The notes under the pieces were generated by a model. That model made no database searches. It saw only the letters and a program-made list of their open reading frames with translations, and was not told the DNA's origin. Shown piece by piece: positions 13,541 to 25,564 of a stretch of 64,000 nucleotides of DNA. The position numbers and the translations under genes were made by a program. This stretch comes from Flammula alnicola (lineage: Eukaryota > Basidiomycota > Agaricomycetes > Agaricales > Strophariaceae), in assembly GCA_015499995.1 (NCBI GenBank), contig JADNRV010000025.1, forward strand, positions 372,001 to 436,000, in the 5' to 3' direction. How positions within the stretch are numbered: position 1 is the first letter of the stretch; every line of letters begins with the position of its first letter.

Positions 13541-16110
13541 TTTGTGGGGTGCTTGCTGGGTCGTGAGCACGCGCCACCAGGTACCGGTAATTCAAGATTA
13601 GGTTGATGGAGAGGCGGGATTTTCACCTGCTTCGGGGGTGATTCAAGACTTTTGGCGAGATCTCAGTAGCATTCGGAATTTAGCTCGAGGATGGGTGTAC
13701 ATGTGCATGCATGCGTACAGTAAACTTTAACGCATGCGCTTTGAGGGCGCCGGGAGCGCACTGCGGTCTGGCTGGGTCAGACTCGAGGCCTCTCGAAGTG
13801 GTTCTACTGGCTGGTATCGGACGTACCACATATTTGTATTTCGTTCATTCATACTTACTATAGGATACTTGTTTTCCAGTGCTAATTAACGCAAAAATTG
13901 GTGGTGCTGAAGCCGTACGCCGAAGAAAATGGAACCTGGATTGGGTTCTCCTTTTAATTAACAATGACCATGGCTCGAATGTTAAACTGGCGATATTGAT
14001 ATGCGTATGTAGTAATTCCCTCCGACATCAGCTCATTGACTGCAGATAAGTAAGCCGGGCACGTTGGACACCCCCGGTCGGGGACGCGCGTCGATCGCGG
14101 TGTCAAAAGGGTTACAATTGCCACGAGGCGCTGCGCCACAACGTGATGGCATGTATTTTATTGGATCCCATTCTTCTGATTTCTGGAATGGGGTTCAAAC
14201 TGTTTTGCTGTTGAATGATTCGTTGATGTGATGTCGTTATCTGATACATACCTCTATATTTTCCACACTTTTCATTGCAACGGCGGCCGTTTTCGCCCAT
14301 AGTATATTCCTGGAATGACGTGACTTGCCGAGTCTTTTCGCAGGATGCTTACTCGCAATTCGGAGTCGGCTTTTCAATTAAATTCTCGAGGATGATCCAT
14401 CATCAACATCTCCCGTACATATACGCGCTCACGATCGTTCGCACCTCATTATGGCACGGAGATAACGAAGCGCTGCTGCCGGTTGCAGAGGTATGACTTC
14501 ATTGTGATTGACACACCCGAACCTCTCGAGCTTAGATGTCCAATTCAGGCCAATTCCTGCCACGCGAGACGGGAGCTTTCACTAATCCCGATAATCCATG
14601 CTCTAAACGGAAGCAAATTTATATGATATTCCTTAAAATTTAGCGGCTAATTACGAACGAGGTTATTACATATTCTGAGGATTGGATTGGCAGACACCCG
14701 TAGAAAACCACGAGGCATTTCAACCACGCGAGATGATGCGATGATATCGTGCAAACAGAAGACGATTAGTATACTTATATGTGCGTTGAGGGAATTGGGC
14801 TGTGAGATGTCTGCAGTCTTTCCATGTGAGTTCTGCATTACTTCGACGAACGTTCTTTCGTGCACAACTAAGTATCTATGAATATACAAGTAGTTTGCGT
14901 TGGTCCATCAATTAATCAAGGTTCGTGGTTAATTATAAGACGTATACTTATAGAAGAAGGTGAACATATGAGTTGCAGAAACATCCAAAGCCGTGTCCGT
15001 ACATAAATTCGCCGAGATGGCGTCCTCCATATATAAGCTCGAAGACGTTTGGATTGCGTTCGGAAGAGGTGATCATCAAAATATAAATGTTAGGATGTCA
15101 TGAGATGAGATTAAGAAGGCAGTAGTGATAATGTTTAAGTTGAAGCTCGTCCCGTGGATGATCTTGCTGGCTTGGGGCTAAGCTACGATGGCAGGTGGTC
15201 GAAGCTGTGTGTCGCCTGTTCGGTTTCCTAATGTGAAGAGTAGTGAGCGATGGGGACACTCGGGCATTTCAGCACTTTCTCTGCCAACAGATGAACATTT
15301 CAATATTTGAACATCCAAGATACTTGGGAGATCATGAACGTTGAACTGGAATATCGATCATGCACCACACCGGAGCGGCAGTGTGATTCTTGCGTACTAG
15401 ATGTACTTGCATCGGCTGGAAGATGACTGCCATTTCCAGAAAACACATCAATATAAAATTCCGCCTTGCGTAGGATGCACGGATCTGACTTTGTGAGTTA
15501 CCAGGATCAACATGGAAATGCCTGGCGGCTGATAGAGACGCCAAGCATCAAGTGACAATCTCAAGCATATTGGTAGCTCTGTATTCAGAGATTTCCCATG
15601 CATGATATTTCCCAAACAAATGGCTCAGGCGATAGATTGACATGGATATTAGGGACAGGGTGGGGGACAGGGCCCGGGTGCGAGTGTCTCGTTAGGATTC
15701 CTGGAAACCTGAAGGTTGCTCGGGCTTTCAATCCATAGTTAAGTCAAGCATATTTCTTGTGGCGTGGATACGACTTTGGACGGCCTTGACACAGCAGAGG
15801 CATACAGATGTAGGGTATCCTCTGACATCCCAAAATTACGTTTAAGCCGGCGTTCGTAAGCAAACATCACTGGCTTACTGATCATTGTGGTTGTGATCTG
15901 CCACAGTGCCACTGGCAGTTCCTCTGAGCCGATGTGCGAGAAGTAGCAACTTTCCCTCCTCTGATGCCTCAGGCCTCCGAGCTTCTGCCAGTCATCTGTC
16001 ATCGATAATCTTTCATTTTTCATGCATCCGTCCATCGCGTATACTATACAGTAACCCCCCCACTCAAGCTTAAGATTCAGAAGATTTTTGACAACATACT
16101 CGAGCTCGGG

Positions 16111-16137
16111 TAAAAAAAAAAAAAAAAAAAAAAAAAA
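16111..16137 (+). repeat. 27-base poly(A) tract
   Basis: Uninterrupted run of 27 A. It could be the tail of a retroposed sequence ending at 16,137, but I found no flanking target duplication, so a simple homopolymer is equally possible. Confidence 0.8.
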
Positions 16138-16350
16138 GTCAAATTCACCTCCCATCTCCACTTCCACCCATCTCACGCACTTAAGAAATCCTAACCGCTC
16201 TGTTGCACAACTCAGCACTTATGTCGAGAGATTTAAGGGCCTGGACCGGGCCCTTGCCTTATAAGGCTAAGCGGTCACATCATTTGATGTCATCTTTGAT
16301 CGCGATCATCGGCATGTCTCGGCTGGCCGCATCACATCACGTTCCGTCAC

Positions 16351-16857
16351 TGTTACGACCATTTCATTTCTTTTATCTTATCTTATCTTCACCCGCGCTT
16401 AGATGTACGCCAGCTATACTGGACACTTTCTATTTTAGTATGAGTACCTTCCCGGTTCCGGACTATTTATAGTTTCCATAGATATGCATCCTCGACGACA
16501 CTATTATCGTCGAGAGGACTCTCTTCTCTCCATTCTGACTCCTTCATATTCCTGACTCCATTCTGACGACTCTAAAGGAGTCACTTTATCATGGTCTGTG
16601 CACACTCGAAGTTAGTATAAATATCGTAGACACGCAACGATGTACTTTAGCTAGTTCTTGAGAATCTAGACTTCTTGTCTTGCCTCTCTCCTCGCCACGA
16701 ACATCTAAGCTCGTCGAGCCTCTAGACACGATCACTTAAGCTCGTCTGAGCCTCTAAGTGCGAACGGTCCGATTCCAGCACTTCTTGACACGACTTTGGA
16801 ATCACTGGTTGCTTGACTTCGACGTCGCAATCACGTTGTTTCTTGCTAGTCGTAACA
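16351..16857 (+). mobile_element. Solo LTR of a Ty3/gypsy-type retrotransposon
   Basis: A 507-bp unit begins TGTTACGAC and ends GTCGTAACA, so its termini are the 9-bp inverted repeats with TG..CA ends expected of an LTR. It is flanked on both sides by the 5-bp direct repeat GTCAC (16,346-16,350 and 16,858-16,862), the target-duplication length usual for gypsy elements. A TATA-like TATAAATAT lies at 16,616-16,624, giving the + orientation. A TTATCTTATCTTATC run lies about 25 bp from the 5' end. No internal retroelement sequence is next to it, so it is a recombined solo LTR. Confidence 0.85.
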
Positions 16858-18760
16858 GTCACCCTCTCGGCCTCGGGCGGAGCGGTTTGGCTGCGCTCGC
16901 GCTTCGGTTTCGGACTCCGACCGAGATGTGACCCAATTCAGGTCCCTCTGGATCCGCCGATCATCCGTCGGAGCGGGCGCGCTGATGCGCGCTCTTTACC
17001 TCCGTGGGCTGGCTCGCAGGCGGACGCTCGGTGGACGCTCCCTCCCTGCGCCTCCCTCCCCTCACCGCTCCCTCCTGTAAAATAGGTAGTTAGGTGTAAA
17101 TAAATGTGCTTAATTTAATTATGAGCTCTCCGAGGCCGATTTTGCATGTCCGGACATGGTTAGACACATCCCGAGGGTTGGATTTAAGGAAATTTAAGGA
17201 AAGTGATGATTATAGCGGGTAAAGCAGTTATCTCGTTGAATTTAACACGATTTAACACGATTTAAGGCGGATCACCCACGGAACACACGGAACACGGAGC
17301 GTGGGGCTCGGAAAAAAGCCAGCCTGCTTTTTGCTCGGTTGCCAGCATCGGACCCTTATGTACTTTGCTCACCCTTGATGCTGATTTCGAGCCAGTTCAG
17401 TCTCTCACGAATATCCCGCGCACTGTCGTGAATATCCCGCGCACTGCATGGCGCTCCAAGTTATTATGGCGCTCCAAGTTATTTTCTGTCTATTTTGCAG
17501 CGGGCCTTTACATTCTGCAGTATGTAGAGGCTGAATCTCCCTTGTTACCCAACTTAAAAAATTAATTAAGCCTGTGTAGATGGTGTAGTCTACATCTAAG
17601 TAATTTAATAGAAACCCTGGCATGACACTCATAGATTCTGACCTTTTGCACTTGAAAGTATAATTTTTTTCCATGTCTACTTCTTATTTCACATTTAAAA
17701 CTAATTACAATTGAATTATAATTGATTTTCTCGTATAATCTACCTCAGAAACCTCGATGAAGTCCTCGCACTCATCCTGCTGACCTTTGCCAGCCTAATC
17801 CGAGTTACCGGCCGTGGTTCATTGCTTAGCGCGTCGAACCCTGGTCACATCACACAGATCCTGATCTATGATTTAACAGGATTTAAGCCGATCCTTAAAT
17901 CTTAGCGATTCTAATGACTTACGTTGCGTCATCGCTTTCCGGAGTTCCGAGTCCTGACACTTCATTCCTACTTCACACCTCAGTATTTACACATCCGCTG
18001 CAGCGTCATACATGGCCTGATCGGCTCCCACAGGCTCCCAGCTCCCAGCGTCATGGCAATATCGATGGCGAATGGCGATGCATGCGCAAATCCGAGTCGA
18101 AGGAAATGAATGACATCGACAATGACAACCCCTCCCCGTGACCAGCCACACGCTCGCCAAGACCCGGGTGCCGACGGATGTTGGCGGCCTTTGAACTAGA
18201 CGTCCAGCTGAATATGGGCGTGTCATTTGCGCTGACTTCCAGGAAGGCACCAGCGACTCGGATGAAACTCTGCTCGACTGGGTACTTTTTTAGGTCTATG
18301 TTTTCTACGTCTCTAACAGCGAGTGGGAAACGGAGACAGCTGGGCTCGAATCTGACACTCTGAGGCTACTGGTACGAGACTGCGCACACATCCACCCCAT
18401 CAATGGCTGCCTTCAACGTTGATTACACTCGATCTGGGTGTCGCTGGCGCGCTACTTTGATCATGATGCTACAGTCCGATTTTCTGATCCTAGACCTCCC
18501 AACAGACAACAGCCGTCATTCTTTTTCTTTCCTTGACCGAAAATGTCAGATAATCAAAGGTCAAAGGTCATGTGCCCGCCCATCACTTAGCCCAAGCTTC
18601 ATCTTTGCAGGTCTTTGTAAGTCAGTGATTCCATTCTTCACTTACCAACTGAACTGATCTATTTTTAACCACGAAGCTCGACCTTTGTCGATGTTTCTGC
18701 TCGCTCTCGCCCTGGGTAGACGAATACGCCTCTCCTTCTCAAGATTGCTATTTGTGCAGA
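16858..18760. other. Non-coding region between solo LTR and the inverted repeat
   Basis: Starts with a GC-rich stretch (16,863-17,080) and turns AT-rich after 17,090. It contains the short tandem duplications listed separately and recurrent GATTTAA motifs (near 17,180, 17,237-17,260 and 17,870-17,905). No gene is recognisable. Confidence 0.5.
17182..17483. repeat. Series of five short tandem duplications
   Basis: Within 300 bp five unrelated units are each present twice in tandem. They are ATTTAAGGAA (17,182), TTTAACACGA (17,240), ACGGAACAC (17,278), a 20-21-bp unit containing GAATATCCCGCGCACTG (17,407-17,447) and ATGGCGCTCCAAGTTATT (17,448-17,483). Confidence 0.85.
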
Positions 18761-20956
18761 GTCAAGTAGCCAGTGAGATGTCGTACTGTATCTTAGCCAG
18801 CCCGATTGGCATTTTCGTCTTTTCCGCGTTGAGCGTGGTCAACCCGGATATTGGGACTTGACGCACCCCTGTGTACATTGTCATTGGTGCCGATCCATAC
18901 AGATTCTCTCTTTTTTGGAATGTCGTCGCGATTCTGTTGCTATCTCCCGTTTACTGCCTATGCCAAACATCGATTTATCAGTCTATTGCATTGGCTGATC
19001 TCCAGACCCGAACCACATCTACAAAGCTTGGGCTCTGCGAAATACACGTTGAGTTCTTGAGACTTCCTTTTGCAGCAATAATCATCTTCGTTGCTCTTAG
19101 ATAACCTCTCGCTTCTGCATTACGGATAATGTCTGCTTGTTTTTAGCTATCAATCCTTCCATCTTCAAGTCTTTGACTTGGGCATCGATTTGGTTTATAC
19201 ATCGCATAATTGACTACCTCGATTCACCCACTCAGTTCCCTAAATGCTACCCGTCAATCACCGCTCCAACTCAGTCGTATAAGCTTATTCCTGCAAGTGA
19301 ATGGACACAGGATACTATATACATAACCTCTAGGTAAGTATTCCGGCAACTCACCATCATTTATCTGCTTCATCATGTCATAACTGCTATCGCTAGATGA
19401 CGTCCACGAACCTTTCTTCTTTCTTCGTGTTCTAAACTTGTCATCGCGTCATGCATTATGCATTAGCACTGGCAGTTTTAGCCGTGGTAGCGATATTTGA
19501 AAATGTCTTCGTTGAGACGATACCGCATCTGCCCCATCACAGAAGTTACCTAAGCCAGCGTAGTTAACCCGCGCATCACAACTCCGACTCGAAGCCCAAG
19601 CTCGAGTTCCAACCATGGCTTGGGAACTAGGGAATGCGAAAGCAAATCGATCATTAGTTGAACCTCTGTCATCCAGTTGCAATTGCACCTTTGAGGCTAT
19701 AAAGAACTTCTGCTCTTCTACTCAGTACCAGCACGAGAGTGCCATTTTCAGTGTGTCAAAATACTGTCAACATCTTGCCAGTCGCCATCTAACATTGTCA
19801 TTTTCTACAGGCGTGTAATTCACGATCTCTTATGTTTATGTTTGACCTCGCATAGATAAATCGTCGCTGGGATGCCATAATTTGTCCTGCCACAGGCGAC
19901 AAATCGCGGGACAATGACGAGTCCAAAATTTCTACACTGCTGCGACTATTTTCCAGTACCTCGTTCTTAATAAGGGCTCACCACTGCTGTGCTTGTTCTC
20001 CCCGAGAACTGTACCCGCGTCCGCCACGTTTTATTTATAGTTATAGTAACAACGCATCACAACGTAGATACAATTTGGTAGGATGTCTTTCATGGTCAGA
20101 TTAGCCTTCCTTTTCCAGCAACTGCCTGTTCTTCCATCTCCAGACCCGACCACGTTTTACGACGATTCCCACGTCTTGGCGCCACCTTTGTAATCTCACC
20201 TACAGCTGTCTGAATAATTTCGAGTAGGCTGACAAGAAACGATCTTGTATTCTCTGAGCAGGCAAGCCTTTCATCTTCATTGCTCCATGAGCTCGGCAGA
20301 TGCAACCGCACTTGGCATGCGCCACATTCACCAAGTCATCGCAATGGCGATCACCAAATATTGAAATTTTAAAGTGCGGGTCGTGTGCATATATTGTCTA
20401 TGCTTGCAGGATACCGTTCGATTCTGAGCACAATTGACTTTAGCCATCGTTAGATATCAGATGATCATTCTGGAAGATCTAAATATCTTCCCCATCCCTC
20501 GCGGGCCAGGACATTGCATGCGTCCTGGAATCTCTCACGCCTAACGTCGATGTCAATACCTAGTAAGTCTTAAATTGGGCCAGGTGACTAGAGTACAATG
20601 AATCTTGTAGGCTCAAGCGTTTCAGAGGAGTCAGGACGACTCTCTGACAATAACACCCGAAAAGGGGCCGTGGAGCTACCTACTCAAACTCAAATATCCA
20701 CTGGATCCGACTCACTGAATCCCGCACCATACTCTGACAAAATGCTTCTTTTGGATTTCGAGGATTCTGCCAACCTCTCCCGCCAAATAATGTTTAAAAA
20801 TCCTTCGTTTTGAGGTCTCGTGCCGCTAACCCTGCCCTGTGTAGACTTTACAGTCGAAGAGTCAAACAATTCTCTTCTACATGCTCAAGGTCTGGAGGCA
20901 GACAGGCCAGACCTAGCCTCGAGCTCCTTGAATCTAATAGCCCTAAGGTAGGGCTC

Positions 20957-21264
20957 TAGGGTTGGGTAAAAAACCTAGGGTTTTTTACCAAAACGTTTTT
21001 TACCGGTAAAATACCGGTAAATTACCAGGTAAATTACCCCCCCTTGGCGGCAGGTCTGTGAGGTTTTTTACTGCATGGCCACGTGATATATATGAGCCGC
21101 GCAGGTGGTGAATTTTTTTTTGAAAAGCCTTACGAAAAATCAAATCACATGATGGTAAATTACCGGTAAAATACTGGTAAATTACCTATCCCTCTCCCAG
21201 AAAAAATTTTCGAGGTAAATTACTGGTAAATTACCCCCCCCTGGAGGTTTTTTACCCAACCCTA
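20957..21264. mobile_element. hAT-type MITE with 8-bp target duplication
   Basis: A 308-bp element with perfect 19-bp terminal inverted repeats, TAGGGTTGGGTAAAAAACC. It is flanked by an exact 8-bp direct repeat TAGGGCTC (20,949-20,956 and 21,265-21,272). An 8-bp duplication and termini starting TAGGG fit the hAT superfamily. It has no coding capacity. The interior contains repeated palindromic GGTAAATTACC-type motifs, so either strand could fold extensively. It is absent from the equivalent place in the left copy of the large repeat, so it inserted after that duplication. Confidence 0.88.
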
Positions 21265-21717
21265 TAGGGCTCATGCATACTCGACAGGCCACACGTGACT
21301 TTCGCATTACTTATGTGACAAAACAGTATTTTTGCAAAACGAGAGTTTCATAGAAATTTAAAAAAATTCTGCTTCCTGAGAACGATGGAGAAATGTATTT
21401 AAAATGGATCTCAGGAAGCAAATTTTCTACAAACGAAGTGTGGAGGTTGTTTTTGAAGATTTAAGTGTTCAGGTCCACATTCTTGAATGCATGTGATGAG
21501 AGATTTTGAGTGGACAATGACAGACAATGACGGGGGCCCAAGATCATATGCACATTGTCACACTCTGTCACTTCACGTGGAGGCTTGTCGAGTATGCATG
21601 AGCCCTACCTTACTTGAGGCTTGTCATATGCTGAGTGTTTCTTGTCTGAGGCAACTGGGGTCAATGGAGTCTAACGGTGTAACCGCAATGAGGAGCCATC
21701 GAGGTTCAAAAAATGAC

Positions 21718-22835
21718 TGAAACAAATATTCCGGCTCACCGGCACAAGCTGGAGTCCGACTTATCCTCCGGCACAGCCTGTATCTAGTATTTCTGGATTC
21801 TTGCTCCTCATAAGCTATCTCTGAGCTTCTCTGAACATATTCGTGCATTTATTGTCCCTAATTTCGAGTTTCTGGTGACAATTATCACGAATGTAAATTT
21901 GCCGCCATACGTGAACATAAAAGGCAAAAACGTGTCACATGATCATCACACTGCCGCCGCTTTCCTTTCACCGGAGTTTCCTCCTGCCACCATCCCCTTC
22001 GACGTCTTCAACGCTCCAGCACCAGCTGCCCACTTTGTCCTCCCACCTCGCCATCATGACTCGCCACCCATCAACCATCTCTGCCAGCCCTATGGTTTAC
22101 CATCTCGCAACCTGCGAGCCCCTCCCCTCTAAAAAGGATGTGGAGCCGGGATCGACTACACCTAATACCAGGCCAAGAACGCAGGCGAAAGCAACGGCGA
22201 CGAGCTAAGAAGCAGGGGGAGGAATACGAAGAGATGGTATGAATATGGTGCTACCGTGCTCCTGCAACGCCGAGAACAACGATGAGAACAAGAGACAAGA
22301 ACGAGCGATGGGGAGAGAACCAGAGGCGCAACGGCGGTGGTGGGAGTCGTTGAGAGTAAGCCAGAGGCGGCAGAGTGAGGCCATGAAGCCGTTGCAAGCG
22401 GGAGATGAGGATAGGTAATTTCCCCGCCCGCGGCGCGAGCTGTCGCCTTTGCCTTTGCCTCCGCCTCCGTTGTACACCTGTCATGATAGCACGTAGATAC
22501 AATGCTATATGTCGTTAAACCTTACATGCATATGTAATAAACATAATGTTATTTTTGGTGAATACGAGCAGAGTTGAGGCCTTGAGGAAGCGTCTCTTTC
22601 CATTTGATGTACAGACGCAGAAACAGTGGCCAAGAGGACTTTACATGCTGTATACTTCTCTCTGAGGCTCAAGGTACATTTTTCAGGATCTCTATCTTAT
22701 TATATACTCTCCGAGAACCTCAAGGACGTCCTTAGGAGGTACTTAGGCCAATAAAATGCAGTTTGACGTGTGACGGGTGAGTCGGAGTCCGGCTCATGAG
22801 TCGGTGAGCCGGAATATTCATTTCAGACTCGTTCT
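21718..22835. repeat. Block bounded by imperfect ~55-bp inverted repeats
   Basis: The segment 21,718-21,772 (containing AATATTCCGGCTCACCG) recurs inverted at 22,778-22,835. The block between them has no counterpart in the left copy of the large repeat, so it may be a degenerate TIR element. I found no clear target duplication. A separate small hairpin pairs 21,369-21,381 with 21,409-21,420 just outside. Confidence 0.45.
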
Positions 22836-22921
22836 CTCGAGGTTGGAGTTCTCAAGTACGATTTCCCATATCCTCAAAACTTGCGCCTTATATTTCATAC
22901 GATATTGACGTCGCAATCCGT

Positions 22922-23318
22922 ATCAAGAGGTGTGCACCGGCAATTGCCGGCATACAGGGTGGGGAGGGGGGGGGTCCCCATCATGGCTTATCCAAATAAA
23001 AATTTGAGGTACAATTTTGGCAGAATAGTACATCTAGAGGATTCCTGCGAATTACTATGCACTGTTTCCATGAATTTACAGCCCACTTGAGCTCCCTGTG
23101 GCTTAAGGGCAAGAATATGTCCAGATTTGAATGAATTACATCAGCGATCAGATCGGCCCGAACACGGTTAAGTAGCAGATCAGTCTTAGTTAGGAAGGTC
23201 TATGATCGGCACGTGATAAATTATTTCCTTTTTTGTAATAGCTAAGGGGGGGTTGGCGAAGCCTTGTCCAAATAAAAGTACCTAGTATATCTGAAAAAAA
23301 AATTGCATACCTCTTGAT
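22922..23318. mobile_element. Candidate small TIR element, 397 bp
   Basis: Ends are the inverted repeats ATCAAGAGGTGTGCA and TGCATACCTCTTGAT (one mismatch), flanked by the 4-bp direct repeat CCGT (22,918-22,921 and 23,319-23,322). The internal sequence has no coding frame. The region is missing from the left copy of the large repeat. The family cannot be assigned. Confidence 0.5.
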
Positions 23319-23960
23319 CCGTATACGTCTTTAGTCATCATGACATTCTGGAGACGGATATCATTATACCGACAAAGGCGGCAGTTTGAACGAGACTACA
23401 GGTCCATCAAGATTGTGCTCTCTTTTGCTGCCCGCGCTGGAGTAAATAGTAGGAATACTGCTATTTCCCCAGACTAAACGCGGATGTTTGCAACAAATAC
23501 GCCGTTTGCACTGATAGGTTATACCTGTGCAAGGGGTTAGAGGTTCAGAGGGAGATATATCTGGAAGATTGAAAGATCGAAAAGTTGCGTCTTACGTACC
23601 GTCTGCAGAAAAAGTGTCCTCCTGACTTCAAGTTTCGTCACTCGTCTTCGACCGCTCTTACAGGGGAAATTTCCCATAGAAGACGAAGTAAATCCTTGCA
23701 TTACATACTCGATAGTTTGGCGGTCCTCAGGGTCAAGGGCGTGTAATGTCTTTGAGCTGCACCGATTTGGATCAACTTTCTCTCAAGGTTAACACACTTA
23801 GAAATTTGTCGGGGCGCGTTTCGCCGGTGGTCCAAATGAATGTCATGGCGAAGCTTGATATTACTTGCAGAATCAGAGCAAGGCTCCCTCAAACTGTTTA
23901 CTGGGCCGAATGGGGGGTCTTACCGCCACTATGGGTGCCAGCTTAAGCATCTCCAGAACA

Positions 23961-25564
23961 GTGTCTGTATTTCAAGGGTACTGGAAGAGATGTCGACGTC
24001 TACTCAATGACTAGATTATTTGGAATATAACAAGAGAAGCCAAGCGACCTGCCGATGATACTTTTGTTATCCGCGAAGGACCAAGATGTAGCTGCGGCGG
24101 AGGCGACCAACTGTGAGATCTAGGTGGGTAAACTATTAAGGTAGCTACTTCCAAGAAGTGACGTGTAAAATACGGCGTTGAAAATGGGATATGGAGGCCA
24201 GGTGATGTGGCCGCAGACAGAACAAATTTGCACATTCGGGGAGAAGTCTTCACTGCCGTACATGTCGGCACCAAAGCTTACGAAAGAAGAACACCTCTGA
24301 TGTTGAAATCGTCTAAGAAGAGATATTCAAACCTTTGCCATATCTGAATAGAAGAAAAAACCTACAGCGCTGACCCCTGCTACGTATGGCGCAGAAGGAG
24401 CACATATGGTCTCAATCTCGTTCAAGGCCAAATCGGTGCCCTTCTGCAGAGCGTTTCATGTAATCGACGGCTGCGTGATACCCAGCTCCATTCTGTGTCT
24501 ATTTTCCGCCCCACTTCGGGCGCGTACCGTAATCATTAAGTGTTACTTGAGCGTACTAGAAGCTTGAGTAGAAAAAGGCCACTAATGTATAATTAAATTA
24601 GTGAAATAAATCGTTACAGGGAGAGAAAAAATGACTCACAGGTTCGACTATATATTTTCGTAGAGTGCTAGCACGAGATTTAGGAATTAGACGCCAGTGG
24701 TAGAACGAGTTGCATACCGACAACTAAAGTCTTCCCTTATTAAAATGAGAAACAGAACTTGGATCAGAGACATACGACTAAGAATACCTTTCTCTCGACT
24801 TACCGGATCGTGTATGTAATGCAATGAAACTCTTCCAAGGAGGTAGACCGGACTGTAGCCCCACATTAATGTGCAAAAAAAGCGTGGACGGGGTCCAGGC
24901 GGGAGTTTGCGGTGGTAAACTATTTCATCGTATAGACGACAACAGCCGGGCTAGCCGCCGGAATCAACGCCGTCGTTGTATGAAATGTGCTGAGTGCGTC
25001 CGACATGCCACTGACCGCTCGCCGTAGCATCTGCGAGGCCCGAGAAGGCTGGAGAAACGGCGTTGGCGTAAGTTTGAGGGATTCAATGCACGGCCAAAAA
25101 CTTTGTCAGTAGAACAACAAATAATTTATGAGTCGGCGACTGGCGTACTCCATCAGCACCTACACTTGTCGGAATTTGGAAAGACACCCGTTGCACTTCA
25201 CAGTGAACTTCAGGTGTTCAAACTAAGGCAACGTGCTCTAGTCGTGAAGGCAAGCCTGTGCAAGCGGAAATTATCTTCCAGAACCGTAGAGTCTTTTGTG
25301 TATATGAAGTTAAGCGCTAAAATGTTCGCGTTCAAGCTCGAGTTGGTCGTTGGTTGGTCGACAAGTTCAAGTTCCATCGCGTGGCTGTGCTTAAAATTTG
25401 GTGGAAAGTGGATACGCAAACAAACACCGGCAGAAGAACGCCGGCAGGAGCATGGAAAGCCAACCTCAAGTTTCAACTGACACCGCCACCTTTCTAACCG
25501 ATATGCAAACGTGCAACAGTCCTAACCGACACAGGTCCATATCTCTGACGATTTCTACGCCAAC
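23961..25564. other. Intergenic region upstream of the hydrolase gene
   Basis: About 1.6 kb without a recognisable gene. An open frame at 25,103-25,480 (125 codons) shows no domain and is matched by an antisense frame, so I do not call it. The last 70 bases are the likely leader of the hydrolase gene. Confidence 0.5.

Larger units (their letters stand above)
10670..16110. other. Long intergenic region, no recognisable gene
   Basis: About 5.4 kb. The first 1.2 kb is CT-rich and probably holds the bHLH 3' UTR and terminator. The rest carries short open frames on both strands with no domain I recognise. Simple repeats lie at 11,001-11,022 (GTT) and 13,519-13,540 (GTCT). I see no tRNA or rRNA signature. 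Confidence 0.55.
18770..23960 (+). repeat. Right copy of the large diverged inverted repeat
   Basis: Reverse-complement partner of 1-4150, with co-linear anchor blocks listed there. It is longer than the corresponding left segment because roughly 2 kb have been added between 20,400 and 23,320, including a hAT MITE, a 397-bp inverted-repeat insertion and an unidentified block bounded by inverted repeats. A short open block at 19,451-19,567 (38 residues, hydrophobic then FENVFVETIPHLP) matches the block at 3241-3351 in the left copy. Divergence is too high for a recent event. Confidence 0.75.

Noticed and set aside
17405..17674. Possible CRISPR-like array because of repeated blocks near 17.2-17.5 kb
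   Set aside because: The repeated units differ from each other, occur only twice each and have no spacers. The organism is a eukaryote.
25103..25480. 125-codon open frame upstream of the hydrolase gene
   Set aside because: It has no recognisable domain, and an antisense frame of similar length overlaps it, as expected by chance.
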